From the NCBI GenBank assembly GCA_025769875.1, contig JAGFNK010000065.1, positions 96,731 to 160,730 on the forward strand: a stretch of 64,000 nt of DNA. The letters are read 5' to 3'. The notes under the pieces are model-generated. The model worked only from the letters and a program-made list of their open reading frames with translations. It did not search any database and was not told the DNA's origin. The position numbers were made by a program, and so were the translations under genes. This document shows, piece after piece, positions 11,425-22,923 of the stretch (its first letter is position 1; the number at the start of each line of letters is the position of its first letter). Source of the stretch: Russula earlei. Its lineage: Eukaryota > Basidiomycota > Agaricomycetes > Russulales > Russulaceae.

Positions 11425-12837
11425 CTAGTTGTAGACCAACACTTCGTAGTCCTGTGGTCGGTCGTGTCAGCATCGCTCTCGTATTTCAGACATCTGGCAC
11501 CTACCTCGACTTGGACCTCCGTGCCGTTGAATGGCAGATGCGCGGCCGGAAGATGTTCTCCGATCTTGGCGGTGTGCACGCCGCCGTTGTATCGAACTCG
11601 AGCGATGTAAAGCGGAGCCTCGTTCGCCTCCTTGCCACCCTCCACAGGCTTCGCACGGAGCTGCGAGACATCCAGCTGGTAGCTGTAGGGAACCCATCGA
11701 ATCGCGCGTTGATCGGCGAGAAGGACTTCAAAAGTGTTGAGCTACAAACGACCGGAATGAGTCTCTGGTGCCAGAGGGGACCTCGTCGTGCGAAGGGCGC
11801 GATAGTACGTTGGCTTACCTCGACGACTTTGCCGGCGTAGCCAATGACCGCGCCCTCCCTGAATACGGGAGAAGCCTTTCCGATCGCTAAAAGTGGGTTA
11901 TCATCAAAGGGAGCAGGGCAGAAGCGTCGTCGGCCCAAACGTACGGAGACCGCCCTCATAAAACGCGCGCGCGACGTAGATCGGATTGTTGTCCTTGTCC
12001 CTTCCGGCCTCTATGGCCTGGCTAGGGATGTTCTCACGTCCCTCGACGAGGACCCAGGTCGTGGGAGCGCGGGGGCCGTGTTTGCGGAACTCCTCGGTGC
12101 GCGCTTGAGCGTCACGCAGCCAACCTTGCAAACTCCACGTGAGGGATTGTTTCTTTCGACGAAAGATAAGCAGCGGTAGAGCCAGACAAACGGACTCAAG
12201 GGCTCACTTCCTCCTCGGTCTTTTTGTTTTTCTCGTGCTCGTGCCAGGCGTAGTAGCCGCCGCCGATCAACGCGGCGCCCGCCAAAAGACCACCTCCGAT
12301 CTGGAGGGCCGCGAGTGAGCCTGACAGGAATCGAGGATGAGGTTAGAAACGTGCCTCGAGTTGTTTCTTGCGGTTGTCATCGAGGTCCCACCATTTCTTC
12401 TGTTGCTCTGGATGGGGAACCTCGACAGTCTGCTCCGGATGTTGGGTATAATCACTTGGCTTCTGGACGTCCTGGGCACAGTAGTCACCTTGAAAAGTCG
12501 TCATGATGGAGTCGATATGACGGAATGATCGAGTTACCCTTGTCATGAGGAGGGTCATACGGTTCATGGTCTTTCCACTCGCTGTCTGGGATGCGACCCC
12601 ATAGGGCAGGTGTTCGATCGGGGGACCAATCGCCCTTGGTAAAGGGTAAGGTGGTAATCAGACCCAGCTAACAAAGTGATCGTCACCTGAGACCTATGGG
12701 GCTGCTGAATTTTGTATCTAGCACCTATAGAGGAGGGTAAGACAGGGAACAATTGAGGTTAACCAGGGCTCGCCGTTGTATTCAACGATGTCGCCGTAAT
12801 GGTATTCGGTTCCAGGTTCCCAGGGAGTGACAGTCAT
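11425..12837 (-). CDS. CBM5/12 (chitin-binding) plus DUF3421/DM9-repeat protein
   Basis: Fungal two-part protein. A CBM5/12 chitin-binding domain runs from ATG 12837 (MTVTPWEPGTEYHYGDIVEYNG|ARYKIQQPHRSQ|GDWSPDRTPALWGRIPD). A linker DYCAQDVQKPSDYTQ follows, then charged EQQKKWWDLDDNRKKQLE. The next part is a Gly-rich hydrophobic segment IGGGLLAGAALIGGGYYAWHEHEK and the helix SLQGWLRDAQARTEEF. Two DUF3421/DM9-like repeats come last: IPSQAIEAGRDKDNNPIYVARAFYEGG ... GKASPVFREGAVIGYAG ... FEVLLADQ, and KPVEGGKEANEAPLYIARVRYNGG ... DYEVLVYN with stop 11425-11427. DM9 proteins can act as carbohydrate-recognition modules; the role here is inferred. Two introns (12725-12773 and 12301-12354) need GC donors to give the family sequence. 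The frame is intact throughout. The gene converges with GT61. Confidence 0.86.
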
Positions 12838-13124
12838 GATGATTGGACTGAGAGGATGAAGCCCGCGAAGTGATGGGTGGTAGCCCTTTAAATATCTGGG
12901 GGGTGTCCTCGTCGCCATGTGTTTGATGGATTCGCTATCGACATCGATTGATTGTCGGTCGCGGCTCTGTTCCACTACAACAAGACTTGATTACCTAATC
13001 AAAGAGAGGAGCAAAGGTCGGCGACCGACACGAGGTGAAACACGCGACGTCGCCCGCACGGCGAGGCCAGTGCAGCGCACGCACGGCGTGGGCCATCTTC
13101 ATTCATCTTTCATTTCACCGGGCT
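12838..13124. promoter_or_regulatory. Divergent promoter region
   Basis: This 287 bp space separates the start of the CBM5/12-DUF3421 gene (-) from the start at 13125 (+). Both promoters must lie here. A TTTAAATA box on the - strand side lies at about 12889-12896. Transcription start sites cannot be placed. Confidence 0.4.
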
Positions 13125-16100
13125 ATGGACTTTTCTCCATCCCTTCCCTCAGTTCCTCGCTTGCGGCTGACCCGCCACTCCCAGCTCTCCCCCCTCGCCG
13201 ACGACGATCTCTCCCGTACTCCCACGGCCGGCCCGTCGCGTCTTCACGTGTTGCACGACGGGAACGAGAACGAGGACGCGGACGCTAACGCCGCGGCTCG
13301 CCGTCAGCTCCTCTCTCCCGTCCACGCATGCCGTGACGGAGGACACGCCCGCCGCTCGGCTGCGCGCACTGCTCGCCCAGGTGCCAAACACGTCGTCGTC
13401 AGCAGCATCGTCGTCATCCGCCGCTGCCGCCTCGCGGACGCAACTGCTGCACGAGCCCTCTCCCTCGCTCCCTTCGGATCGCGAATCCGACTTTGACTCG
13501 GTCCCGCGGTGGAACCACCTGTCGTCGACCGGCTCGGCTCGCGACAGCCTCAGGAGCTTGTTCACCCACGCCCTCCGCGACCCTGGAGATACCCCGAGGA
13601 GGCACGTCCGCAGAAACAGCATCGACTCGAGCGAGGCGGAGGACAGCCCGCGAAATGATCGGGTGACGCAGGAACGGGCGCGGAACAGGGGGAAGAGGAC
13701 CAGTTTGAGTGACGGCGACGAAGAGTCGGGTCCGTTTGGTATTCAACATTCAATGCTTTCTGCCCGCCTTTTTTGCTCTGAACGCTCTCCCCGCCAACAG
13801 AAAGAATGGCCGCGACAGCATCATCCCACGCCGCCAACACGCACGCCATGAGGAGCCGTATCTCGAACGTCCATGCTGCCCCGCTCTCTGGTGAGGATTC
13901 ACCCTCCGACTTTCCTAGCATTTCCCTGACACAAAGTGGGCAGAATCGGCATCAGGTGTTTCCGACTCGAGCACATCCACGCAATCGGTGCAGCTTTCTG
14001 CTCAATTCCAGAGCCATTCAAGTAGCGCCCTCATCTTATCGGCCTCCATTGGTGTCCTGACATCTGCCCGACTAGACCTCCTTGATCATGATTCTGCGAT
14101 GCAGCGTGCTATGGGTACTGCTGACAGCTTTGATGGCGCGTCGACCAACCAAGGTCCTCCCCGTGGGTCCTCCATCCGCACTATCCATGATATTCATCAC
14201 TCAGTGTTTGACAGCATCGGCGTCCTTGGCTCCGGCTCTCCAAATGACGGTACCCTCCGTAGCTGCTCGACCCCGTTCCTCGCTCTTGCGTGCCGGATCT
14301 TTGACCGAACGTAACCTGACCGCGAATGCATCGCGTCTCTCCCGAGACTTGAAGGATGGCTACGACTCAAGTGAGTGGTCAACTGGGCCCATCGAGAAGA
14401 TGCATGATCGACATTCTACAGCCTCTGGTGTAGATTCGACCACAGGGAACGGTGGGTTCCATCCGGGAGTGTTGTTCTGGACTGATCATCATATCCCTTA
14501 GAATCAAGCGCCAGCACTCCGGAACGTCGAGACGGTTATCATCATCACCGTGCCTCTCACTCGCTCGCAGGATCGCCGCTGCCCCAAGAATTCCCGCGCC
14601 AGAGGACTGGATCCACTCACGGTGATAGCAGGTCACCCTCTCTGGCGGGATCAAGTTCTTCTATTGCCGATTGTGAGTGATCTCGGATCGTCGATGACTC
14701 GATCTGACACTGTAAAGTCCGGGATCGTATGAAGGACATGGAAAAGGAAAGCCAACTCGAACGTGAACGGGGATGGAACAAGCCGCGCTCGGCACACTCG
14801 AGGACAACATCACATACAGGCCCCGCAGGCCACTCGCCCCGTCTCAGCCCGGACCAGCAGAGGTCAATTCCGAACGGTGCGTTACCGACTCTTGGCACAT
14901 CTCTTTGCGCACGCGGACTCAAAGCATTCCCTCAAAAGGCTCAGACACCCATGTCCACAATCAAACACAGAGTGCACGCCTCCGACACAGCGCAAGCCGA
15001 TCCTCGCTACATTCCGAGGGCTCCTCACGTTCGTCTTCACCCCTTGACAGACAGCAGACTGGACGAAAGGACGAAGAGGAAAAGGCAATACATGAGCGCG
15101 AGCGTAACTGGGGCTCGCGACAGCAAAAATGGTCTCACAATCACGTTCACAAGCGAGCTACCTCTCCAACGCCGGCACCGTCACATGCTCGGGCCCGGAC
15201 AGTGAGCCTCGAGTCAGATTCCTCAGCCCCTCCTATGTCATCCCCACCTCGGCCACCAAACGGACATCTAAAAGTTCAAGCGCACACTGAACGTCACGAG
15301 ACGTCGACGTCTCCACAACCCCGACCTGTAAATGGACGCGCTCACGACAAACCTCTCCGCCTACCATCGCGCTTCCCACGACTTATTCCTCCCTCCGGCG
15401 TCAATGGCAACAACGTCGACGGGAAAGATGCTTCCCCTGCATCAGCGCCCCCCTTTGGCTGGCAATTCCCTCGGAATCGCCCTCAGCTTCCTGATTTCGA
15501 GCCTGAGACGAGCACAACCGAGCGTTCCCCATCCCCTGTGCACCGACCAACGAGTCACCTCGTCGGATTCGGGAAACCCAGCCATATTCCTGTTCGTTCT
15601 CCGGGACGGGTACCAAAGGTCGAGATAAAATGGAACGGGGACGTTCATGCGTCATTCAAGAGGGGTCATAAACGCGCAACAACAGAATTTACGGAAGCGA
15701 ACGGCGCAGTTCCACCAAAGATTCACTTCCAAAAATCCGAGCCCGATCTGGAGCCGGAATTCGGCTCTGGGTCGGATGAGAATTCTCCACGAGGTTAGCT
15801 GTCCCTCGACATCTACTATGCCAGAGTTCTCACACCTCATATTTCAAGGGAGTGATGAGAGTATGCAGGACGCACCAACACCCATGGCGAGGACAATTGA
15901 AATCCCACCGGTCGAGGAGCTTCATTCATCTTCTCCTGTCGGCAATACACCGAGCCGTGCTGAAGGGGTCCTGAATGCCTTTGCTGCTAAGGACCATGAT
16001 TCACTAGATGCCGTTCCCGCTGGCGTGGCACCCTCAGAACTCTCCACTCCCCTTCGCCCTCACCCCTCCTTCAGCACTTCCAAAATCGAGTTCGAAACAC

Positions 16101-17877
16101 CTCCGCCCCCAACTGGCCTCCCCGAGCTTCCTGGTCCTCCTTCATCCGAAGACGACACGGAGAATATCGGCGTGTTGTCCCTGGATCGTCAAAAGGATGG
16201 TCCGCTCAACCTTACCGCCACTAAGACGCCTCGGCCGCCCGGTGCGTGGGCTGCAACGCCTGCGCCTGTACCTGCACGCTCGCAGACCCCCCAACCCGCA
16301 ACATCTTCGCTCATACCAGCCAAGATGACGCGCACAAGATCAAACTCCCTTCCTCAGACTTCCTTTTCTGACAATCAATCGTCTATCGTCGCACCCGGAC
16401 TCCCTTCTGCGCTTTCCCGCGCAGGCACACTCCCCTCACGAACACCTGCGCCACCTGGGAGCTGGTTTTCGACCCCTGGTTCACTTCGTCGCAAGGGCCT
16501 GATGAAGGTGCGGTTCGATACCGTAACTTCAGATAGTGCCACATCAGACGCGGATACGGGCGCGAAGGAGGGAAAGGCGGAAACTTCTCTGCCAGTAGCA
16601 GATTGGGATGCAACTTCGCTCGCCGGGCCAGGCCTGGATGCTTCCGAGTCTGTGCCCGAGGCTTCGTTTGATCGCGTCACATCGTCCACCCCTGCACCAG
16701 CATCGTCCACACCGGCAAGTCGTGACGGTCAAGAGGCAGATGATTTAGCTGCGAATGTACTTCCAGACTCGACTACTTATACGACTGCGGGATCGTCGCC
16801 GCGCCGCAAGGCACGACGATCTCCTAGCGTGCGACTTGTGGACGAATACGGGCGCGCCCGAGAGGACCAGCCGATCACACCGTCACGAAATGACATCAGG
16901 GAGCACTCAGTGTCAATGCGTATGCCTGGCGGCGGCCCACTCAAAACACCTCGCAATGCCAGCGTGCGTATTCTTGACGCAATGGGGCACGAGGTCGAGG
17001 AGCCGTCCGAGCAAAACGACAGCGAGGACACCGTGACTGAAGTCCGCTATTCGCGCCAGGAAGCGCTCCAGCGTATGAAGAGAGCTGTCGCGGATCTGCA
17101 GGAAGGCCTCAGAGGCGTGGACGCGTGAGTGTTCGGCTTTATTTTTGCCTGCTGCTACCTTCTGGATTAATGTGTTTTGGCACGGCTGATCGGCCTCGTC
17201 TGGCTCGCCGCAGCTCGAGTAACGTAGGTTTTGGATGATCCACGGTTGAGCGAACTCTATGATTTATCAAAAGCGGCACGAGAGATGCGGAGTCAACTTG
17301 CGTCGTCGCTGCAGCAGGCGCAGACTGCGCACAAATATGGGTCCTTGAAGGAGAGTATGCGGAAGAGCAGGTTTCTGGTAGGTCCATTCTCATTTTCTCA
17401 TGGCGGGCCTATTGAATGCAGATCTCGCGTAGCATCATTTCCTTCCGGAGCGAACCGTGGTGTCTTGGAACCATTCACTGTTCTGGGGCCTTCTTTTCTT
17501 CCAGTTCATTCTCTTCTTGTTTATGTACCGGTATGCAAAATTCTACGTGTTCGTTTAACAATAAATCTGACTTTGATGGCGGCAGCATGTCGAAGATCCA
17601 TGCAAGACATCACTTCCTTACCTCATACTTCGACCCATTCTACGGCGACCTCTACATCCACCCGAACAAACCGGAATACAACTACGACACTAAACTCTTT
17701 TCGTTTCTCCGTCGGCAACCGTCGGAGCCCTCCTATGCCGAACGTCTGGGTATCGAGGGCCCAATAGATCTCGCCAAACGTAGCATTGCCAACGTCATTG
17801 CCCAGGTGCAGCGCTTCATGTGGGAGTCCTGGGGCGGGGGTGGCGATGACCGGGTGAGGGCTTGGCCACCTACGTGA
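13125..17877 (+). CDS. Large Ser/Pro-rich protein with C-terminal membrane segment
   Basis: Many-exon gene of unknown function that looks like a conserved basidiomycete protein. It opens MDFSPSLPSVPRL. Low-complexity Ser/Pro/Arg sequence includes TPAARLRALLAQVPN, DSLRSLFTHALRDPGDTP and RRNSIDSSEAED. Long open exons at 14773-15798 and 15836-17128 carry repeated PPGAWAATP/PPGSWFSTPGS motifs, RRKARRSPSVRLVDEYGRA and TPRNASVRILDAMG, then a coiled-coil stretch EALQRMKRAVADLQEGLRG. Next come DPRLSELYDLSKAAREMRSQLASSLQQAQ and a membrane helix (SLFWGLLFFQFILFLFMYR, about 17480-17530). A tail follows (HARHHFLTSYFDPFYGDLY ... FMWESWGGGG ... RAWPPT, stop 17875-17877). This looks like a tail-anchored endomembrane or nuclear-envelope protein. 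The exon chain at 13330-14770 is uncertain; a +1 offset may exist near 13325. Confidence 0.6.
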
Positions 17878-18007
17878 ATGATACCGGACGTTTCTACCCC
17901 CCGTAGCGATACCCTCCATCACAGCGCATTTTTTATGTATATGACCGTGAAGTTTTGCTTAGGGTTTTTATACCGTTTTTGTCTGGCGGAAGGAAACATT
18001 CGTCAGG

Positions 18008-18205
18008 CTTCAAGTATAGATCATATTGTGCCAAGATGTGCAATACGTTGGTGGTAATGTTGTTGAGTTATTTTTGGTCTTGGCCAAGATTAGGATGTTG
18101 TCCAAATATATCACTACACTTCCTGTAGTGATCAGGTCTTTGAATATCATGTTCATGAAGTGTTGGAAGGTTGCTGGCATGTTGCAAAGATGGAGTGTCA
18201 TGACA
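18008..18205 (-). pseudogene. Ty3-type reverse transcriptase fragment
   Basis: The - strand reads TLHLCNMPATFQHFMNMIFKDL then VVIYLDNILILAKTK. This matches the Ty3 RT core around the catalytic Y-L-D-D box, here YLDN (second Asp replaced). Only about 65 codons remain. It ends almost at the edge of the hairpin element that starts near 18225, so the hairpin may have inserted into or truncated an old retrotransposon. Confidence 0.7.
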
Positions 18206-18224
18206 AAGGGTTCAAACAGTCCAC

Positions 18225-18631
18225 ACGACGGGCAGGAAGGGATAAGTCGACTCTGCTTATAGTCAACTCAGTGGATAATAAAAGTAAAATATTTCAAGTG
18301 CTGAGTAGGGTCTGTTGCGGCCACAAATTATATTACATAAGTAATGACCTTAGTTGAGCACGAAAAATGTGACAAAAAAGGTTAAATATGGAGAGTCTAC
18401 TCATTCCGGCACAACATTTACCCTAGCCTGGCTAAAAGTTGTGCCGGAATGAGTAGACTCTCCATATTTAACCTTTTTTGTCACATTTTTCATGCTCAAC
18501 TAAGGTCATTACTTATGTAATATAATTTGTGGCCGCAACAGACCCTACTCAGCACTTGAAATATTTTACTTTTATTATCCACTGAGTTGACTATAAGCAG
18601 AGTCGACTTATCCCTTCCTGCCTGTCGTGCC
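18225..18631. repeat. Near-perfect 190 bp inverted repeat (hairpin) with 22 bp loop
   Basis: The left arm (about 18225-18415) is matched in reverse complement by the right arm (18438-18631) with very few differences; both contain GTCGACTTATCCCTTCCTG or its complement. The loop 18416-18437 reads atttaccctagcctggctaa plus aa. No coding capacity. The arms could fold into a very stable stem, as in foldback/MITE elements. A short palindrome of similar theme lies at 45450-45490. Confidence 0.85.
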
Positions 18632-18660
18632 AGGGGTCTGGAATGTGGCTAGGGGTCTTA

Positions 18661-18886
18661 TGTTGTTTTCACGTGACCTTGCACTTGCCATTTTTGGATG
18701 TCATTTCAAGAGCAAAATTAAAACTGCTATATCTCAACAGTTTCTCAGCAGATTGTATTGAAACTTTGACAGTAAAACCTTAGATACTGTATCTAGGTGC
18801 AGATAAAATATGAGAACCTAATATTCAGTTCTTGACATGTTGAATTTTGGGTGCTAACATGAGTGCAAAACTTTGAACTAGGCCTG
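18661..18886 (+). repeat. Truncated end of the foldback element
   Basis: It begins tgttgttttcacgtgacctt and stays similar to 19047-19265 through tatctcaacagtttctc, tgtatctaggtgcag and caaaactttgaac, then breaks off. It is a diverged partial copy of the foldback element's terminus, in the same orientation as the left end at 19045. Confidence 0.7.
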
Positions 18887-19039
18887 CTGACCATACCTGT
18901 ACACATATGGTTTATGGCTACCATAATACAGTATCCCATACTGTACTGTCCAGGTAGTGGAAGTGTACCCTGATGGTATGGTTGCTGGTATGATAAGTTA
19001 CCCATACTGTACCATATAAGGGACACCATCAAGCCATAT
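18887..19039. other. Unassigned spacer left of the solo LTR
   Basis: It holds internal repeats around ccatactgtac/cccatactgt, e.g. cagtatcccatactgtactg at 18931-18950 and cccatactgtaccat at 19001-19015. It ends in catat, the left TSD of the split solo LTR. No gene is seen. Confidence 0.35.
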
Positions 19040-19051
19040 TGTTACTGTCGT

Positions 19052-19650
19052 TTTCACGTGACCTTGCACTTGCCATTTTTGGATGTCATTTTGAGTGCGA
19101 AAATAAAACTGCTATATCTCAACAGTTTCTCAACAGATTGCCTTGAAACTTTGACAGTAGAACCTTATATGCTGTATCTAGGTGCAGCTAAAATATGGGA
19201 GCCTAATATTTAGTTCTTGAAATGTCGATTTTCGGGTGGTGACATGAGTGCAAAACTTTGAACTGCCATATCTCAACTGTTTCTGAACCGATTGACTTGA
19301 AACTTCGACAGTGGGATCCCATGTACTGTATCTAGGTGCAGCCCAAGAGTTGGGGTCTGATTCTTAGTTTTTGAAGTTTCGGTTTTTGGGTGTGATCTGA
19401 GTTCGAAATTTCAATCTGCCATATCTCAACCGTTTCTCAATAGATTGCCTTGAAATGTGGACAGTGGGACCTTATATACTGTATCTGGGTGCAGCAAAAA
19501 ATGGGAGCCTAATATTCAGTTTTTGAAGTTTCAATTTTTGGGTGCCGAGCTGCATGCAAAATTTCATACTGCCATGTCTCAACCATTTCTCAATGGATTG
19601 TCTTGAAACTTGGACAGTGGAACCTCATGCACTGTAGCTAGATGTTTCAC
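19052..19650 (+). repeat. Subterminal ~155 bp tandem repeats, left arm
   Basis: About four units, each with tatctcaac-gtttctca, ttgaaact-gacag, a tgtatct-ggtgcag step, gcctaatatt-agtt-ttgaa and a gagtgcaaaa-ttt end. Units differ by scattered substitutions. The mirror set lies at 22310-22756 and 25988-26090. Confidence 0.75.
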
Positions 19651-20779
19651 TTGTTGGATGTTCACATTTTGGGGTGCCAACCCCAAGCATGATAATATTA
19701 CATTATCCCTACAGCTGAATCCATCCATGATATGATATGACTATTACAACTGTACCGCGCGAGAAGGGCACACTTAAGTTCATGGGGCTGGACAAGGACT
19801 GAGGGAAGAGTGAAAGAGACAAAATTGAAATGATGATGTGAGGTGTGCGTCGAGGCAGCAATAGGCATCGGCACAGGTACATGTGCGTGTAGCTTCTTCA
19901 GTGAGTCTTCGGCCTTGCGTGTGCGTGGTCACATCGTCGCAAAGGGGGGTGTGCACGTTCTGAGGTGTTGCCATGTGTTGGAATGTGGGCACAGTGCTGG
20001 GAAGCAGGAGGGAGGAGTGTGCTTGCATCGTGTGTCAAATGTGTCGTCGCGATGTGGTGTTGCCAGGCGTCGGCCGTGTTGCTGATATTGGTGCTGCTGC
20101 TGTTGTTGTTGTCATTGATCCTGGTGCTGCTGTCATGGCAGAGGCTGAGGTGTGGTTGTTTGAGGCAATGGGGTGGCGAGAGGCAAGGGCGTAGGCGATG
20201 GCATTATGGAAAGGTGTGAGCATCTGAGGGGGTGACTTGCATGTTGCTTGTGCTGTCATCTTGTGGGTGTGGCGACGAGGTCTTCGCCACTGCAGGTGAT
20301 GGCAGCGCTCGTGGGTGAGGTTGTACATATGGATGGGGATGCGGTGGAAGGGGAGGAGTGGTGCAGCATGGTGCTTGCATTGGTGACTTCTCCTGTGGCG
20401 ACATCATGGTGGCGGCTGATGATCTTTCTGTGGGGCGGCGTCGAGGTAATGATGGGCAATGCTGGATGTGTGGGAACTGCAGGGACAATGGGAGCAGGTG
20501 ATGTGAAGGCATGACATTTCGGCAACCGTACCCACTGTTACGGGGCAGGGTGGGGAATGCGGTGGTGTGGGTATTGCCTGGAGTCACGTAGAAGCGCGGC
20601 TGTGTGTGCGCATATGTTGGGCAGCAGAGAGGTGATGTCGTGCTGGGTGGGAGAGTGGGTAAACGCGCGCATGCACCGAGGGGGTCCAGGGGGCGTGATC
20701 CATTTGTTGTGAAGGGAAGTAGGATGTTCACATCCTCAGAAAGCACCAAAGAGTGTCCTGCCGGTGAGAAGGGATGAGC

Positions 20780-21180
20780 TATAAGAAAAGCACCAGGAGA
20801 CCTATGCAGGAATAAGTCAGATTGCTTGTCTCTTCTCTCTCTTGTTTTCCTTTCTGTAGTCTCGTATTCGCAATCGCGGTTCCAGATTTCTGCTTGTGCA
20901 TGCTAGCACTAGCACTTGGAGTGCTTACTTGCACATTCTCACACTATTTGAATCTACGTATTGCTTATCCAAGTGGTGGTGACATTGTGTGTGTACCTTT
21001 GGCTGATCCCACCCAGTCCATATCACCCAGGTCTCTCCTGGAGGCAACCACAACAGGAAGCAGGATGATTTGTATCAAATGATGGCAATCTGGGAGACCT
21101 TTGAAGAGACAGGTCTACTTCTTGCATCCTCAACATCAGAGTCCAAGGCACCTCTGAGCGATGTCACTGTGGACACGTTG
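20780..21180. other. Spacer between foldback arms
   Basis: About 400 bp present once. It contains a short open frame at 20822-21082 (LVSSLSCFPFCSLVF...) without recognisable domains. This unique centre could be the remnant of the element's coding core. Confidence 0.35.
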
Positions 21181-22923
21181 CGCTCATCCATTCTCACTGG
21201 CAGGACACTCTTCGGCGCTTTCTGAGGATGTGAACATCCTACTTCCCTTCACAACAAATGGATCGCACCCCCTGGACCCCCTTGGTGCATGCGCGCGTTT
21301 ACCTGCTCTCCCACCCGGCACGACATCACCTCTCTGCTGCCCAACATATGCGCACACACAGCCACGCTTCTACGTGACTCCAGGCAAAACCCACACCACC
21401 GCATTCCCCACCCTGCCCCGTAACAGTGGGTATGGTTGCCGAAATGTCATGCCTTCACATCACCTGCTCCCATTGTCCCTGCAGTTCCCACATGTCCAGC
21501 ATTGCCCATCATTACCTCGACGCCGCCCCACAGAAAGATCATCAGCCGCCACCACGATGTCGCCACAGGAGAAGTCACCAATGCAAGCACCATGCTGCAC
21601 CACTCCTCCCCTTCCACCGCATCCCCATCCATATGTACAACCTCACCCACGAGCGCTGCCATCACCTGCAGTGGCGAAGACCTCGTCGCCACACCCACAA
21701 GATGACAGCACAAGCAACATGCAAGTCACCCCCTCAGATGCTCACACCTTTCCATAATGCCATCGCCTACGCCCTTGCCTCTCGCCACCCCATTGCCTCA
21801 AACAACCACGCCTCAGCCTCTGCCATGACAGCAGCACCAGGATCAATGACAACAACAACAGCAGCAGCACCAATATCAGCAACATGGCCGACGCCTGGCA
21901 ACACCACATCGCGACGACACATTTGACACACGATGCAAGCACACTCCTCCCTCCTGCTTCCCAGCACTGTGCCCACATTCCAACACATGGCAACACCTCA
22001 GAACGTGCACACCCCCCTTTGCGACGATGTGACCACGCACACGCAAGGCTGAAGACTCACTGAAGAAGCTACACACACATGTACCTGTGCCGATGCCTAT
22101 TGCTGCCTCGACGCACACCTCACATCATCATTTCAATTTTGTCTCTTTCACTCTTCCCTCAGTCCTTGTCCAGCCCCATGAACTTAAGTGTGCCCTTCTT
22201 GCGTGGTACAGTTGTAATAGTCATATCATATCATGGATGGATTCAGCTGTAGGGATAATGTAATATTATCATGCTTGGGGTTGGCACCCCAAAATGTGAA
22301 CATCCAACAAGTGAAACATCTAGCTACAGTGCATGAGGTTCCACTGTCCAAGTTTCAAGACAATCCATTGAGAAATGGTTGAGACATGGCAGTATGAAAT
22401 TTTGCATGCAGCTCAGCACCCAAAAATTGAAACTTCAAAAACTGAATATTAGGCTCCCATATTTTTGCTGCACCCAGATACAGTATATAAGGTCCCACTG
22501 TCCACGTTTCAAGGCAATCTATTGAGAAACGGTTGAGATATGGCAGATTGAAATTTCGAACTCAGATCACACCCAAAAACCGAAACTTCAAAAACTAAGA
22601 ATCAGACCCCAACTCTTGGGCTGCACCTAGATACAGTACATGGGATCCCACTGTCAAAGTTTCAAGTCAATTGGTTCAGAAACAGTTGAGATATGGCAGT
22701 TCAAAGTTTTGCACTCATGTCACCACCCGAAAATCGACATTTTAAGAACTAAATATTAGGCCCCATACGGCAACCGAGATTTCTTGAAACTTGAACTTGG
22801 AACTTGAATTTCGGGATTAGCCGGGAGTGACAGGAGTGACAGGTGTGATGACAGTGACATGTCATATGATTAACTAATATCAGTTGTTTTTGTCTGTTAA
22901 CTGTAATTCACATATTTGCATAT

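Noticed and set aside
1..17900. A biosynthetic or carbohydrate-utilisation gene cluster
   Set aside because: Only the alpha-galactosidase, GT61 and chitin-binding genes share a theme; orientations alternate and there is no transporter or regulator, so chance neighbourhood is the simpler reading.
20204..21926. Pro/His-rich open frames in both foldback arms as real genes
   Set aside because: The same sequence is open in several frames and occurs in mirror copies; the composition follows the DNA repeat and no domain is visible. Mentioned only as part of the element.
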